Numbered from the stretch's first letter, positions 25,305 to 33,936 are shown. The stretch: 43,533 bases of DNA from Thermodesulfobacteriota bacterium (GCA_039028315.1 JBCCIH010000001.1:1-43533); one strand, 5' to 3'. Made by a program: numbers and translations. The notes: generated by a model not told the origin, from the letters alone.

Positions 25305-27547
25305 CATTATCAAAAGAACTTGAAGAAACACTAAAAAGAGCGTTTGAGCAGGCTAAGGTAAGAAGGCACGAGTTTATAACCTTAGAGCATATACTATTTG
25401 AGCTTACATATGATCCTGATGCTTCAGATGTTCTTATTGGATGCGGAGTTGACCTGGACAGACTAAGGGACTCTATAGATAACTTTATGAATGAGAGTAT
25501 GCCGCCTATTGAATCTGAATATTTGCCTGATCCTCAATATTCCGCAGGAAGCCAGTTTGTACTTAGGCTCGCAGCCATGCATGCTGAGTCTGCTGATAAA
25601 CCGGAGATAAACGGAGGGAACATTCTGGTATCAATGTTCCGTGTAGACGAATCCCATGCAGTGTTCTTATTAAACGAGCAGGGAGTAAACCGCTATGATG
25701 TAGTTCGCTATTTCTCTCACGGAAGATCGCAGTTTGAGAGAGAGGAAAGACAAACAAGTATTGCCAAAACAGACTCTGAAGCAGCACCTGAGCAAAAAGA
25801 TCCACTATCGGAGTACTGCACTAACTTGGTTGAGAAGGCTAGTGACGGGAAATTAGACCCTCTAATTGGAAGAGAGTCTGAAATCGACCGCACTATTCAT
25901 ATATTAGCCAGAAGAAGAAAGAATAATCCTATTTTTGTTGGTGATGCCGGAGTAGGAAAAACAGCAATAGCCGAAGGACTAGCGCTTAGGATTGCAGAGA
26001 AAAAAGTACCTGAACCTTTAGAAGAGACTGATATATATGCGCTTGATATGGGCTCACTTACTGCAGGCACCAGATACCGCGGAGATTTTGAAGAAAGACT
26101 AAAAGCAATAATAGACTCTGTAAAAGGCGATCAGAAAAAGGTTTTATTTATTGATGAGATTCATACAGTAATAGGAGCGGGCGCTGTTTCTGGCGGAACT
26201 TTAGATGCTTCAAATATGCTAAAGCCTGCTCTAGCCAGCGGGGAAATTAGGTGCATTGGAACCACTACTTCCAAAGAATACAGGGGTGTTTTTGAAAAAG
26301 ACCATGCTCTTGCAAGAAGATTTCAAAAAGTTGACGTATATGAGCCCAGCCAAGAAGAATGTTTAAAGATACTTCAGGGCCTAAAGAAATATTATGAAGA
26401 GTTTCATGGAGTAAGATACTCAACCCCTTCGCTTAAAGCCGCTGTTGATCTCTCTGCTAAATATATGAACGACAGAAGGCTACCCGATAAAGCAATTGAC
26501 CTTATTGACGAGGCCGGAGCTGATGTAAAGCTCAGAAAATACGATTCAGATACAAAACAGGTCACTGTAAAAGATATTGAAGCACTAGTAGCAAAAATTG
26601 CCAAGATACCAACCCGCACAGTTAAAGTAGATGACAGAAACAGGCTTATGACTCTGGCTGGTGATCTCAAGAAGGTAATTTTTGGACAAAATGAGGCGGT
26701 TGACAAGTTAGTAACTGCTATTCAGATGTCTAGATCCGGTCTTAGTGAACCAAACAAGCCGGTTGGTAATTTTATGTTTGCCGGACCAACGGGTGTAGGA
26801 AAAACTGAGCTTGCCAAACAGCTTGCCGAGGCAATGGGTATTGAATTTATACGCTTTGATATGAGTGAATATATGGAAAAGCACACCGTCTCTCGCTTGA
26901 TTGGTTCGCCCCCAGGTTATGTTGGCTATGATGAAGGCGGACAGCTAACTGAAGCTGTTCACCAAAATCCTCATGCTGTGCTTCTTCTTGATGAAATAGA
27001 AAAGGCTCACGAGGATATTTACAACGTATTACTACAAGTAATGGACCACGCGACTCTGACAGACTCAAACGGTAGGAAAGTAGACTTTAGGCAAATTGTG
27101 CTCATTTTAACTACCAATACAGGCTCAAGAGAAAGCAATCAACGAAGCGTAGGCTTTGGAAAAGAAGAATATGAGGACAAGAGCGCACAGGCAATTGAGC
27201 GCTATTTCAGTCCCGAATTTAGAAACCGCCTGAATGCGACTCTGCATTTTAACTCGCTAAGCAAGGAAGTTGTTGAAAGGATTGTGGATAAGATGGTAGG
27301 ACAGCTTGCAGATAGGCTAAAGGCCAAGAAAGTAGTGCTTGAGCTTACAGATGAAGCAAGATCATATATTGCGGAGCAGGGCTACGATAAGCAGCTTGGA
27401 GCAAGGCCAATCCAAAGACTTATTGATCATGAAATTGCGCAAAAGCTCTCACAGGAAATATTATTTGGTAATCTGACAAGCGGCGGCGATGTTAAAATTC
27501 TAATTAACAAAGAAAAAGAACTCGATTTTGAAATAAACCAAGACTAA
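25301..27547 (+). CDS. clpA: ATP-dependent Clp protease ATP-binding subunit ClpA
   Basis: 748 aa. The Clp N-domain repeats are at about 1-145, then two AAA+ modules. Walker A1 is GDAGVGKTAIAEG, with the sensor/pore region GSLTAGTRYRGDFEERL. Walker A2 is GPTGVGKTELAKQ, with SPPGYVGYDEGGQLTEAV. The coiled-coil middle domain of ClpB is absent, which marks ClpA. The loop before the second sensor has VGFG in place of the typical ClpP-binding IGL/IGF tripeptide. No clpP lies nearby. Confidence 0.96.
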   Translation: MTLSKELEETLKRAFEQAKVRRHEFITLEHILFELTYDPDASDVLIGCGVDLDRLRDSIDNFMNESMPPIESEYLPDPQYSAGSQFVLRLAAMHAESADKPEINGGNILVSMFRVDESHAVFLLNEQGVNRYDVVRYFSHGRSQFEREERQTSIAKTDSEAAPEQKDPLSEYCTNLVEKASDGKLDPLIGRESEIDRTIHILARRRKNNPIFVGDAGVGKTAIAEGLALRIAEKKVPEPLEETDIYALDMGSLTAGTRYRGDFEERLKAIIDSVKGDQKKVLFIDEIHTVIGAGAVSGGTLDASNMLKPALASGEIRCIGTTTSKEYRGVFEKDHALARRFQKVDVYEPSQEECLKILQGLKKYYEEFHGVRYSTPSLKAAVDLSAKYMNDRRLPDKAIDLIDEAGADVKLRKYDSDTKQVTVKDIEALVAKIAKIPTRTVKVDDRNRLMTLAGDLKKVIFGQNEAVDKLVTAIQMSRSGLSEPNKPVGNFMFAGPTGVGKTELAKQLAEAMGIEFIRFDMSEYMEKHTVSRLIGSPPGYVGYDEGGQLTEAVHQNPHAVLLLDEIEKAHEDIYNVLLQVMDHATLTDSNGRKVDFRQIVLILTTNTGSRESNQRSVGFGKEEYEDKSAQAIERYFSPEFRNRLNATLHFNSLSKEVVERIVDKMVGQLADRLKAKKVVLELTDEARSYIAEQGYDKQLGARPIQRLIDHEIAQKLSQEILFGNLTSGGDVKILINKEKELDFEINQD

Positions 27548-27562
27548 AAAGGGGCTATAGTC

Positions 27563-27892
27563 ATGAGCTTAGCTAAACTGTCTTTACTAATTGTTATTCA
27601 AATTACATTTTTCATTACTGGACTTAATTTAGCACAGAGCGCTCATGCTCAGAGCAAATCCAGCGGAAATGTAGTTATGCGTGATATTCAGTCGGGTTTA
27701 GACCTGAGAGGAAAAAGTAAAACTGATGTTCTTAAACTAATAGGTCCACCTTGGCAAAAGGACATGACTCCTGTTAAAGCAAGGTATAATGAGAAATGGA
27801 CCTATAGCTGTGAGAAAAAAAATGGCCTTACCTATGACTGCGTATTTATATATTTTCTTGCAGGCAAGGTGAAGGGCGTCGAGGTTTACTAA
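27563..27892 (+). CDS. Small secreted BamE/SmpA-like protein
   Basis: 109 aa with a Sec signal peptide (about 1-30, ending ...SAHAQ). The mature part LRGKSKTDVLKLIGPPWQKDMTPVKARYNEKWTYSC, then VFIYFLAGKVKGVEVY, has the helix-helix then beta-beta layout of BamE/SmpA or the OmlA fold, where 'G.sk.dvl..lG.P....' is the usual signature. Two Cys in the mature chain may form a disulfide. Lacking a lipobox, it is not lipidated like BamE. It sits 15 bases after clpA. Confidence 0.62.
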   Translation: MSLAKLSLLIVIQITFFITGLNLAQSAHAQSKSSGNVVMRDIQSGLDLRGKSKTDVLKLIGPPWQKDMTPVKARYNEKWTYSCEKKNGLTYDCVFIYFLAGKVKGVEVY

Positions 27893-28356
27893 ATCAGTCC
27901 ATCCAAAAGCTCTGACATCCGAGAGTTTCTTACTTCCCCGCTTTTGTCATAAACGGCCTTACCGTTTTTATCATATATAATCAGATGCGGAATGTAGTTT
28001 TTATAGTGTTTTCTGAGAAGCGCGGTTTGATCTGATGATCTTGGGGAGTCTAAATCGATCACAACAAAATCCACTTGGCCATTATATTTTTCATATAATT
28101 CAACAGTTCTTCTTGCCTGACGTTTAGAGTTATAGCACTCTCTATGATAGAAAATTACATATGTTGGCTTTTCGTTACTTATCTTGCCGTCTCTCATATT
28201 CTTTCCGGTTATAAGCGGGCCGTCGTTAGAATCACTTGAGTAGTTTAAATCCGGGTTTAATTTTAGGTCTGTAGCTGCAAACACTGCTGTGCTAAGAGCA
28301 AAAAAAGTAAATAGTATGGTGATGTAAAAAAATATATTGTTCATATGTGCGGTCAC
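27889..28356 (-). CDS. Secreted thioredoxin-fold protein with a single cysteine
   Basis: 155 aa from a GTG at 28356 (GGAG nine bases upstream). A signal peptide covers about 1-28. The fold is thioredoxin-like (PTYVIFYHRECYNSKRQARRTVELYEKYNGQVDFVVIDLD, then YIPHLIIYDKNGKAVYDKSG). The active-site CXXC is reduced to one Cys (C74) in HRECYNSK, so it cannot form an intramolecular disulfide like thioredoxin. It could form mixed disulfides or only bind. Its 3' end overlaps the BamE-like gene by 4 bases, tail to tail. Confidence 0.75.
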   Translation of the reverse strand: MTAHMNNIFFYITILFTFFALSTAVFAATDLKLNPDLNYSSDSNDGPLITGKNMRDGKISNEKPTYVIFYHRECYNSKRQARRTVELYEKYNGQVDFVVIDLDSPRSSDQTALLRKHYKNYIPHLIIYDKNGKAVYDKSGEVRNSRMSELLDGLI

Positions 28357-28487
28357 GTTGCTTCTCTCCCTTTTACTATATTCAACTCATAATCTATATA
28401 CGTGCATGCATATAATGCGGTTTCATATTAATATTAACCTGTATATAATTTGATATGACAATTACTAGATCCGAGGATGGTATATAA

Positions 28488-29111
28488 ATGGCAAGTTCTA
28501 AAGTGCGGATAGGCTCCAACATTAAAAATAAAGAACTAATTGATATTAGGCGGCAAGAGTTAGTTAACGCTGCAGTAAAGCTCTTCGTAGAAAAGGGGTT
28601 TCATAAAACTACAGTTAGAGAAATCGCTAAGGAATTTGGGATGAGTATGGGCTCTCTTTATGATTATATAAGGACTAAAGAAGACATTCTGTTTTTAGTT
28701 TGCGATCATATATTTAAGAGTGTAAGCGACAAAATCGAGTCATCAATGAAGACAGAAACAGACACTAAACAAAAGCTTATAAATGCCATGCATGATTACT
28801 TTACTATTATTGACAGTATTCAAGACTACACGCTCTTATTATATCAGGAAACTAAATCTCTTAAGCGTAAAGATAGGAACTATGTGTTGTCTGCTGAAAT
28901 GGAGCTTACAAACATTTTTGAAAGAATAATCCTACAAGGAATTAAAGAAAAAATTTTCAAGGCAGATAAAAGAACAGCGAAAGTAGTAGCAAATAATATC
29001 ATGGTACAGGGGCAGATGTGGTCATTTAGACGCTGGGTTGCACAGAAAAACTTCTCACTCAATAGTTACATCAAAATTCAAACTGAACTAGTTATTAGAT
29101 CAATTTCATAA
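28488..29111 (+). CDS. TetR/AcrR family transcriptional regulator
   Basis: 207 aa. The N-terminal HTH (ELVNAAVKLFVEKGFHKTTVREIAKEFGMSMGSLYDYIRTKEDILF) is typical of TetR regulators of fatty-acid or acyl-CoA metabolism. The ligand domain is of the TetR_C group. GAGGATGG precedes the ATG. A palindrome resembling those of acyl-CoA regulators lies 82 bases downstream over the promoter of the acyl-CoA dehydrogenase gene, so it is the likely target. Confidence 0.93.
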   Translation: MASSKVRIGSNIKNKELIDIRRQELVNAAVKLFVEKGFHKTTVREIAKEFGMSMGSLYDYIRTKEDILFLVCDHIFKSVSDKIESSMKTETDTKQKLINAMHDYFTIIDSIQDYTLLLYQETKSLKRKDRNYVLSAEMELTNIFERIILQGIKEKIFKADKRTAKVVANNIMVQGQMWSFRRWVAQKNFSLNSYIKIQTELVIRSIS

Positions 29112-29116
29112 ACATC

Positions 29117-29145
29117 TTGACTCGCTGTTTTATGTCTAATATAAT
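29117..29145 (+). promoter_or_regulatory. Consensus sigma-70 promoter of the acyl-CoA dehydrogenase gene
   Basis: TTGACT (29117-29122), 17 bases, TATAAT (29140-29145). The predicted start is near 29152, inside the TetR-type operator. Confidence 0.82.
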
Positions 29146-29150
29146 TAAAA

Positions 29151-29164
29151 CGAGCAAGCGCTCG
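29151..29164. promoter_or_regulatory. Probable TetR operator
   Basis: CGAGCAAGCGCTCG, an inverted repeat of CGAGC around AAGC, followed by GTCGG. It matches the form of known TetR-type fatty-acid degradation operators and overlaps the predicted transcription start, so binding would repress. The gene for a TetR regulator is directly upstream. Confidence 0.7.
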
Positions 29165-29192
29165 GTCGGAATAATGGCAGGGAGGTATTTAT

Positions 29193-30344
29193 ATGTCAAT
29201 TATTAAACTTTCACAAGTGCAAAAAATGGTGCAGGCAACTGCCAAAGAGTTTTCTGAGAAAGAGATAAAACCGGTTGCGGCTATTAACGACAGGGAGCAC
29301 AGATTCCCTAAAGAAATAATTGATAAGATGTCGGAGCTTGGGTTTATGGGCATGACTGTGCCTGAGGAGTATGGCGGAGGCGGTGCTGATGCACTGTCCT
29401 ATACAATAGCAATTGAAGAAATATCCAAAGCATGTGCAGCAACTGGAACAATAATGCTGGACCACAATTCGCTCGGATGTGCTCCGATCGTTTCATTCGG
29501 TAATGAAGATCAGAAAAATATCTATCTACCGGATCTTGCTACTGGCAAAAAGCTTGGCTGTTTTATGCTCAGTGAAGCCGAAGCCGGATCAGACGCAGCT
29601 TCATTGAAAACGACTGCCGCATTAAACGGCAGTCAATATGTTCTAAATGGAGCAAAATCATGGGTAACTAATGGAGCGGAAGCAGATCTTGCTATAGTTT
29701 TTGCCGCAACTGATCCTAGTTTAAAACATAAAGGCATTTCCGCATTTATTGTGGATATGAAAAGCCCCGGCCTACAAGTTGGAAAGCTTGAGGATAAGCT
29801 TGGGATAAGGGCCTCCAGCACAGCTCAGATATTTTTTGAGGACTGCGCAGTTCCAGCAGAAAATATGCTCGGAAATGAGGGTGATGGATTTAAAGTTGCT
29901 CTTCATATACTTGATGCGGGTAGGATTGGCGTTGCCTCCCAAGCGGTAGGCATCGCACAGGCAGCACTTGAAGCATCTGTAAGTTATGCAAAAGAAAGAC
30001 AGGCATTTGGAAAACCTATATCAGATTTTCAAGGTCTTCAGTTTATGATGGCTGATATGGCCACTAAAGTGGAAGCCTCAAGGTTACTAGTCTGGCAGTC
30101 AGCGGTTATGAAAGACAATAGTCTAAAATTTGGAAAACAATCAGCCATGGCAAAACTTTATGCTGCGGAAACGGCAATGTGGGTTACCACTAAGGCCATA
30201 CAAATCCACGGCGGATATGGATACACCACTGACTATCCAGTTGAAAGATATTTTAGAGATGCAAAGATTACTGAAATTTATGAAGGCACCTCTGAGATTC
30301 AAAGAATAGTAATAGCAAGGGAATTACTAAAAGAGATACAATAA
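29193..30344 (+). CDS. Acyl-CoA dehydrogenase (short/butyryl-CoA type)
   Basis: 383 aa. It forms the enoyl-CoA of beta-oxidation or amino-acid catabolism and passes electrons to ETF. GKKLGCFMLSEAEAGSDAASLKT binds FAD and substrate, and the catalytic base is Glu364 in IYEGTSEIQR. The whole length matches short-chain and 2-methylacyl enzymes; specificity is not resolved. GGAGGT precedes the ATG. It is probably controlled by the upstream TetR gene and ends in a terminator. No other beta-oxidation gene is nearby. Confidence 0.95.
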   Translation: MSIIKLSQVQKMVQATAKEFSEKEIKPVAAINDREHRFPKEIIDKMSELGFMGMTVPEEYGGGGADALSYTIAIEEISKACAATGTIMLDHNSLGCAPIVSFGNEDQKNIYLPDLATGKKLGCFMLSEAEAGSDAASLKTTAALNGSQYVLNGAKSWVTNGAEADLAIVFAATDPSLKHKGISAFIVDMKSPGLQVGKLEDKLGIRASSTAQIFFEDCAVPAENMLGNEGDGFKVALHILDAGRIGVASQAVGIAQAALEASVSYAKERQAFGKPISDFQGLQFMMADMATKVEASRLLVWQSAVMKDNSLKFGKQSAMAKLYAAETAMWVTTKAIQIHGGYGYTTDYPVERYFRDAKITEIYEGTSEIQRIVIARELLKEIQ

Positions 30345-30345
30345 A

Positions 30346-30381
30346 AAAGAAGCCCTTTAGGTTTCCCTAAAGAGCTTCTTT
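30346..30381 (+). terminator. Terminator after acyl-CoA dehydrogenase
   Basis: A long stem pairs AAAGAAGC-C-CTTTAGG with CCTAAAG-A-GCTTCTTT, with one mismatch and a TTTC loop. It lies 2 bases past the stop codon region. Confidence 0.82.
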
Positions 30382-30403
30382 CCTTAAAGAAGGAGGGTAT
30401 AGG

Positions 30404-30463
30404 ATGTCGTTTTTGAAATTCACTAATTACGATGCATTCTTTCCAAAAAAGGATTCCAGGTAA
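30404..30463 (+). CDS. Possible 19-residue small protein
   Basis: ATG at 30404 with AGGAGG at 30391-30396, seven bases upstream. The product is MSFLKFTNYDAFFPKKDSR. The stop codon leads directly into a hairpin with a T run (30460-30480). It sits between the acyl-CoA dehydrogenase terminator and a convergent gene. The strong ribosome binding site and terminator support translation, but an ORF this short could be chance. Confidence 0.42.
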   Translation: MSFLKFTNYDAFFPKKDSR

Positions 30464-30480
30464 ATCTGATTTACTTTTTT
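30460..30480 (+). terminator. Small hairpin with T-run after the 19-codon ORF
   Basis: GTAAAT, CTG loop, ATTTAC, followed by six Ts (30475-30480). The stem is A+T-rich and weak. The minus-strand gene's stop codon lies inside it. Confidence 0.45.
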
Positions 30481-30980
30481 GAAATCGCCTGGGCCCATCC
30501 TCTTAGAATTTTAACAGTTATATAATCCCCTACTTTAATATTAGATGCTTTATCATTTGAGGCTGACACATTAAATACTTTGTCATTAGACAGTTTTATG
30601 CTCAGAAGACTGTCCGTCTCTCCTGTATTTATTGCTTCTACAGTACCTGCAACCCACTGAGGGCTGCTTTTTTTCTTGTCAGGCGCAGGGCTTGCTTGCG
30701 AAGATGTATCCGCTTTTTCAATCAGCTCCGCCCAGCCTCTATATATTTCTACTGTGATGTTGTCCCCGATCTGTAGATTTTTTAACTGCTCCGGGCTTAC
30801 AGAGATATTATAGTTCTCTCCATCTGCCATTTTTAAACTAATAATAGCGCCGTCTTGATCTTGAAATATTGATGATACCTGCCCGCTCACCCATATAGGC
30901 GCTTCACCTGATTGTGTCAGCGCTGGTCCTGCAAATATAAGTACTGAAAGAAATAAAGCCAAAGTAGTTATTGCTCTCAT
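30471..30980 (-). CDS. Secreted protein of two tandem duplicated domains
   Basis: I place the start at ATG 30980 (169 aa), where GGAGGT is 6 bases upstream; a longer frame to 31019 lacks an SD. A signal peptide covers about 1-22 (ending ALTQSG). Two repeats of about 60 residues follow. Both begin WVSGQV/WVAGTV, contain 'a..SiK......fNvSvs', and end 'kVGDyiTVkilRGWAq'. The two share the IGDNITVEIYRGWAE / VGDYITVKILRGWAQ segment. Each repeat looks like a small beta barrel. Function unknown. Confidence 0.7.
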   Translation of the reverse strand: MRAITTLALFLSVLIFAGPALTQSGEAPIWVSGQVSSIFQDQDGAIISLKMADGENYNISVSPEQLKNLQIGDNITVEIYRGWAELIEKADTSSQASPAPDKKKSSPQWVAGTVEAINTGETDSLLSIKLSNDKVFNVSASNDKASNIKVGDYITVKILRGWAQAISKK

Positions 30981-31129
30981 TTTAACACCTCCGTGTGATT
31001 TAAACATACCGCCGTACATTGCATTTTAATTTGTACCAAGTGTTAAAGCAATTGTTTTTTAAAGTTGTTTTTAAATATGCTTGCCGCCATGTAAACTATG
31101 CTCAAAATGATAATAAAAAGGAAGATGCA

Positions 31130-31495
31130 ATGCCTATATTTATTGAAAAACCCTCGATAATCGAAGCTGCAGGAAATAAGCCCAAAAAGATTGAAGAGTA
31201 CGCTGGAAGGGTCAATTCTGAACAATCAAATGTTAGTGTTGCGCGCATGACATCACCACAGGGATGGGTTGAGCCCGGGCAGCGCCCAGAATTTGAGGAA
31301 CTCACGGTAGTACTTGAAGGCACGCTCGTAGTTGAGCATGAAAAAGGAACACTCGAAGTAAATTCCGGTCAGGCTGTCATTACAAAACCGGGTGAGTGGG
31401 TTAGATACAGCACCCCTAATGAGGGCGGTGCAAAATATATAGCAGTATGTCTTCCGGCTTTCTCCCCAGATTCTGTTCACAGGGACGATGAATAA
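31130..31495 (+). CDS. Cupin-domain protein
   Basis: 121 aa from ATG 31130 (AAGGAAG upstream); a longer frame to 31019 has no SD and no homology-like content. The cupin barrel shows GQRPEFEELTVVLEGTLVVEHEKGTLEVNSGQAVITKPGEWVRYSTP. The usual metal-binding HxH is missing: the first cupin motif reads EFEELTVVLEG, so metal binding is doubtful. It overlaps tag by one base (TAATG), so they are co-translated. Confidence 0.84.
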   Translation: MPIFIEKPSIIEAAGNKPKKIEEYAGRVNSEQSNVSVARMTSPQGWVEPGQRPEFEELTVVLEGTLVVEHEKGTLEVNSGQAVITKPGEWVRYSTPNEGGAKYIAVCLPAFSPDSVHRDDE

Positions 31496-32073
31496 TGAAC
31501 AGGAAAACGAAAAAGCGCTGTGAGTGGTGCGGTACTGAACCAATTTATGTTGATTACCACGATAAAGAGTGGGGAGTGCCTGTACATGATGACAGGCTTC
31601 ATTTTGAGATGATCATTCTAGATGGCGCTCAGGCCGGGCTGAGCTGGATCACTATATTAAAAAGAAGAGACTCTTACAGAGAAGCTTTTGACAACTTTGA
31701 TGTGGAGAAGGTATCTAAATACTCTGAAAAAAAGATTGAAAAGCTTCTAACCAACCCTGGGATTATTAGAAATAGATTAAAGGTTAATTCTACTGTTCAG
31801 AACGCCAACGCCTTTTTGAAAATTCAAGATGAATTTGGATCCTTTGATAGCTATATTTGGCAATTTGTGGGCAATAATACTATTGAAAACAAATGGAAAA
31901 AAATGAGCGAGGTTCCAGCTAAAACAGCCGAGTCCGACGCCATGAGTAAAGACCTAAAAAAAAGAGGGTTTAGCTTTGTTGGCTCTACTATATGCTATGC
32001 ATATATGCAAGCCGCGGGGATGGTTAATGATCACACCGTCTCTTGTTATAGATATGAGGAATTAAAGGCCTAA
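31495..32073 (+). CDS. tag: DNA-3-methyladenine glycosylase I
   Basis: 192 aa, full length. It excises 3-methyladenine from alkylated DNA. The zinc-binding residues are conserved (RCEWCGTE; YHDKEWGVP; NDHTVSC). LDGAQAGLSWITILKRRDSYREAF and the end SFVGSTICYAYMQAAGMVNDH are diagnostic. It is translationally coupled to the cupin gene and convergent with the helicase, 7 bases away. Confidence 0.96.
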   Translation: MNRKTKKRCEWCGTEPIYVDYHDKEWGVPVHDDRLHFEMIILDGAQAGLSWITILKRRDSYREAFDNFDVEKVSKYSEKKIEKLLTNPGIIRNRLKVNSTVQNANAFLKIQDEFGSFDSYIWQFVGNNTIENKWKKMSEVPAKTAESDAMSKDLKKRGFSFVGSTICYAYMQAAGMVNDHTVSCYRYEELKA

Positions 32074-32080
32074 AATCGGA

Positions 32081-33661
32081 TCAGGCGTTTTCTCTGGCTT
32101 TTTTTGCTTTGGTGATAAATGGGCCTTTGCCTTTCTTCTTACCATGGAAATATGAGAGTAGTACTTCTGCATCATGAAAAGGAAGTGTAACGAATGAGAA
32201 TTTATCAAGAATTTGTATATCTCTTATTTTCTTACTTTTAATCCCGCACTTGTTCTGAATAAAATGTATAAGTTTTTGAGATGTGAGGCCATCTTTTTTT
32301 CCTTGGGTTACAAATAGCCTAGTTTTACCTTTGGTATCTACGAGCGCTTCGCCAATCTGAGTGTAATTTTTCTCATCAAGTTCATCTTGAAATGAGTATT
32401 CTAGTAGTGCGGCAATAATTTCTTCAGGATTGCTCGCTTCCAAAAGCTCCCGTGACATCTCAACATATTCATAGCGGGGGCTTGATCTAACTATATCTCC
32501 GAGAACATTTTTAATTCTTGTTTTTTTTGTATTTATTACATCTTTCACACCCGGCAGTTTTGCTTTGCGTATATCAGTTTTTGTTTCCCTGCTTATATAT
32601 CTAAGTTTTCGGTATTCCTCAGGGGTAATAAAAGTTATGGCATTTCCTTCTTTTCCAGCTCTTCCTGTGCGTCCTATCCTGTGCACATATGATTCTGCAT
32701 CCTGTGGTAAGGAGAAATTAATTACATGAGATAGATCATGAACATCTATTCCTCTTGCTGCCACATCTGTCGCTACAAGAACATTTATCATTCTTTTCTT
32801 GAATTTTTTTAGAATTTTTTCTCTTTGGGGCTGGGAAATATCACCATGAAGCGCATCTGCATCATAACCCCTTTCTACTAAGTGGTTTGAAATGATGTCT
32901 ACATCCTTTTTTGTTCTGCAAAATACCAGCCCATAGAACTCCTCTTCTATATCAATTATTCTACAAAGCGCTTCAAATTTATCCGATGCAGAGACTTCAA
33001 AGTAAATCTGATCAGTTTGAGTTACTGTAAGCTGCCCTTTGGTGACTTTAAACTCATCGAACTCCCTCATGTGCTCTCTTGCAATCTGCATAATTTCTTT
33101 TGGCATCGTTGCAGAGAAGAGCATAGTTCTTTTATGCTCTGAAGTGTGTTTCATTATATTTCTAACATCATCCAAAAACCCCATATTTAGCATCTCATCT
33201 GCTTCATCAAGAACCAAAAACGAAATTTTTGCTAATTTTAATGTTCCTCGGTCAATGTGGTCCTGGACTCTTCCAGGTGTTCCGATAACAATGTCAACTC
33301 CCTTCTTGAGTGCTCTTAGCTGCTGGTTAATTGCTTGTCCACCGTAAATAGGTATAACTGTAAGCTTCTTTTTTCCTTTAAGTGAATGTATTTCTTCAGC
33401 AACTTGAATAGCGAGCTCTCTAGTTGGTGTCAGAACAAGTGCCTGTACATTTGAGGCATGTTCGTCCAAGAGTTCAATCATCGGAAGCCCGAATGCAGCT
33501 GTTTTGCCAGTTCCCGTCTGGGCCTGGGCAACTACGTCTTTTGACCCTTGAAGTATTGCAGGAATAGTGATTTCCTGAATCGGTGTTGGTACTTCAAAAC
33601 CCTTTTTGGTAAGGACTTTAAGCGTTCCCTTGGTTAAACCTAGCTCATCAAATGACAACAT
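32081..33661 (-). CDS. deaD: DEAD-box ATP-dependent RNA helicase (CsdA/DeaD-like)
   Basis: 526 aa. The Q motif region (FDELGLTKGTLKVLTKKGFEVPTPIQ), motif I AQTGTGKTAAF, DEAD (LVLDEADEMLNMG), SAT, and VI (HRIGRTGRAG) are all present. The C-terminal part carries a DbpA-type RNA-binding domain (about 440-510, TRLFVTQGKKDGLTSQKLIHFIQNKCGI), followed by a short basic tail. It should help ribosome assembly or RNA turnover, often in the cold. Confidence 0.95.
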   Translation of the reverse strand: MLSFDELGLTKGTLKVLTKKGFEVPTPIQEITIPAILQGSKDVVAQAQTGTGKTAAFGLPMIELLDEHASNVQALVLTPTRELAIQVAEEIHSLKGKKKLTVIPIYGGQAINQQLRALKKGVDIVIGTPGRVQDHIDRGTLKLAKISFLVLDEADEMLNMGFLDDVRNIMKHTSEHKRTMLFSATMPKEIMQIAREHMREFDEFKVTKGQLTVTQTDQIYFEVSASDKFEALCRIIDIEEEFYGLVFCRTKKDVDIISNHLVERGYDADALHGDISQPQREKILKKFKKRMINVLVATDVAARGIDVHDLSHVINFSLPQDAESYVHRIGRTGRAGKEGNAITFITPEEYRKLRYISRETKTDIRKAKLPGVKDVINTKKTRIKNVLGDIVRSSPRYEYVEMSRELLEASNPEEIIAALLEYSFQDELDEKNYTQIGEALVDTKGKTRLFVTQGKKDGLTSQKLIHFIQNKCGIKSKKIRDIQILDKFSFVTLPFHDAEVLLSYFHGKKKGKGPFITKAKKARENA

Positions 33662-33888
33662 CTATTTTAATACTCCCGTCATATATCCAAAGCATTGAAG
33701 TATATGATTTTTTAAATTCTTAGATTACCGGAAAGTCACAACATTTAAGTAAAATATTAAAAGTCTAAAAAGTTTTAACCTTCATATTGCTCAAATAAAT
33801 TTCAATTCTGATTTGAGAAGACTACACCCGATATTCAAATATGCAATAATGAGTGTATTTATTGGTATATAAAAGTAATATCAAATAT

Positions 33889-33917
33889 TTGACAGATACC
33901 TATTAAAAATATACAAT
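33889..33917 (+). promoter_or_regulatory. Consensus sigma-70 promoter of the Fur/Zur-metal transport cluster
   Basis: TTGACA (33889-33894), 17 bases, TACAAT (33912-33917). The start would be near 33924, at the centre of the palindrome. Confidence 0.83.
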
Positions 33918-33936
33918 TGAGAAACTTTCTCAATTG
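33914..33936. promoter_or_regulatory. Probable Fur/Zur-family operator, perfect 11-1-11 palindrome
   Basis: CAATTGAGAAA (33914-33924), a central C, then the exact reverse complement TTTCTCAATTG (33926-33936). The core has the 7-1-7 geometry of Fur-family boxes (TGAGAAA-C-TTTCTCA). It overlaps the -10 box and start of the promoter that should drive the regulator and its metal transport genes, so autorepression is likely. Confidence 0.8.
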
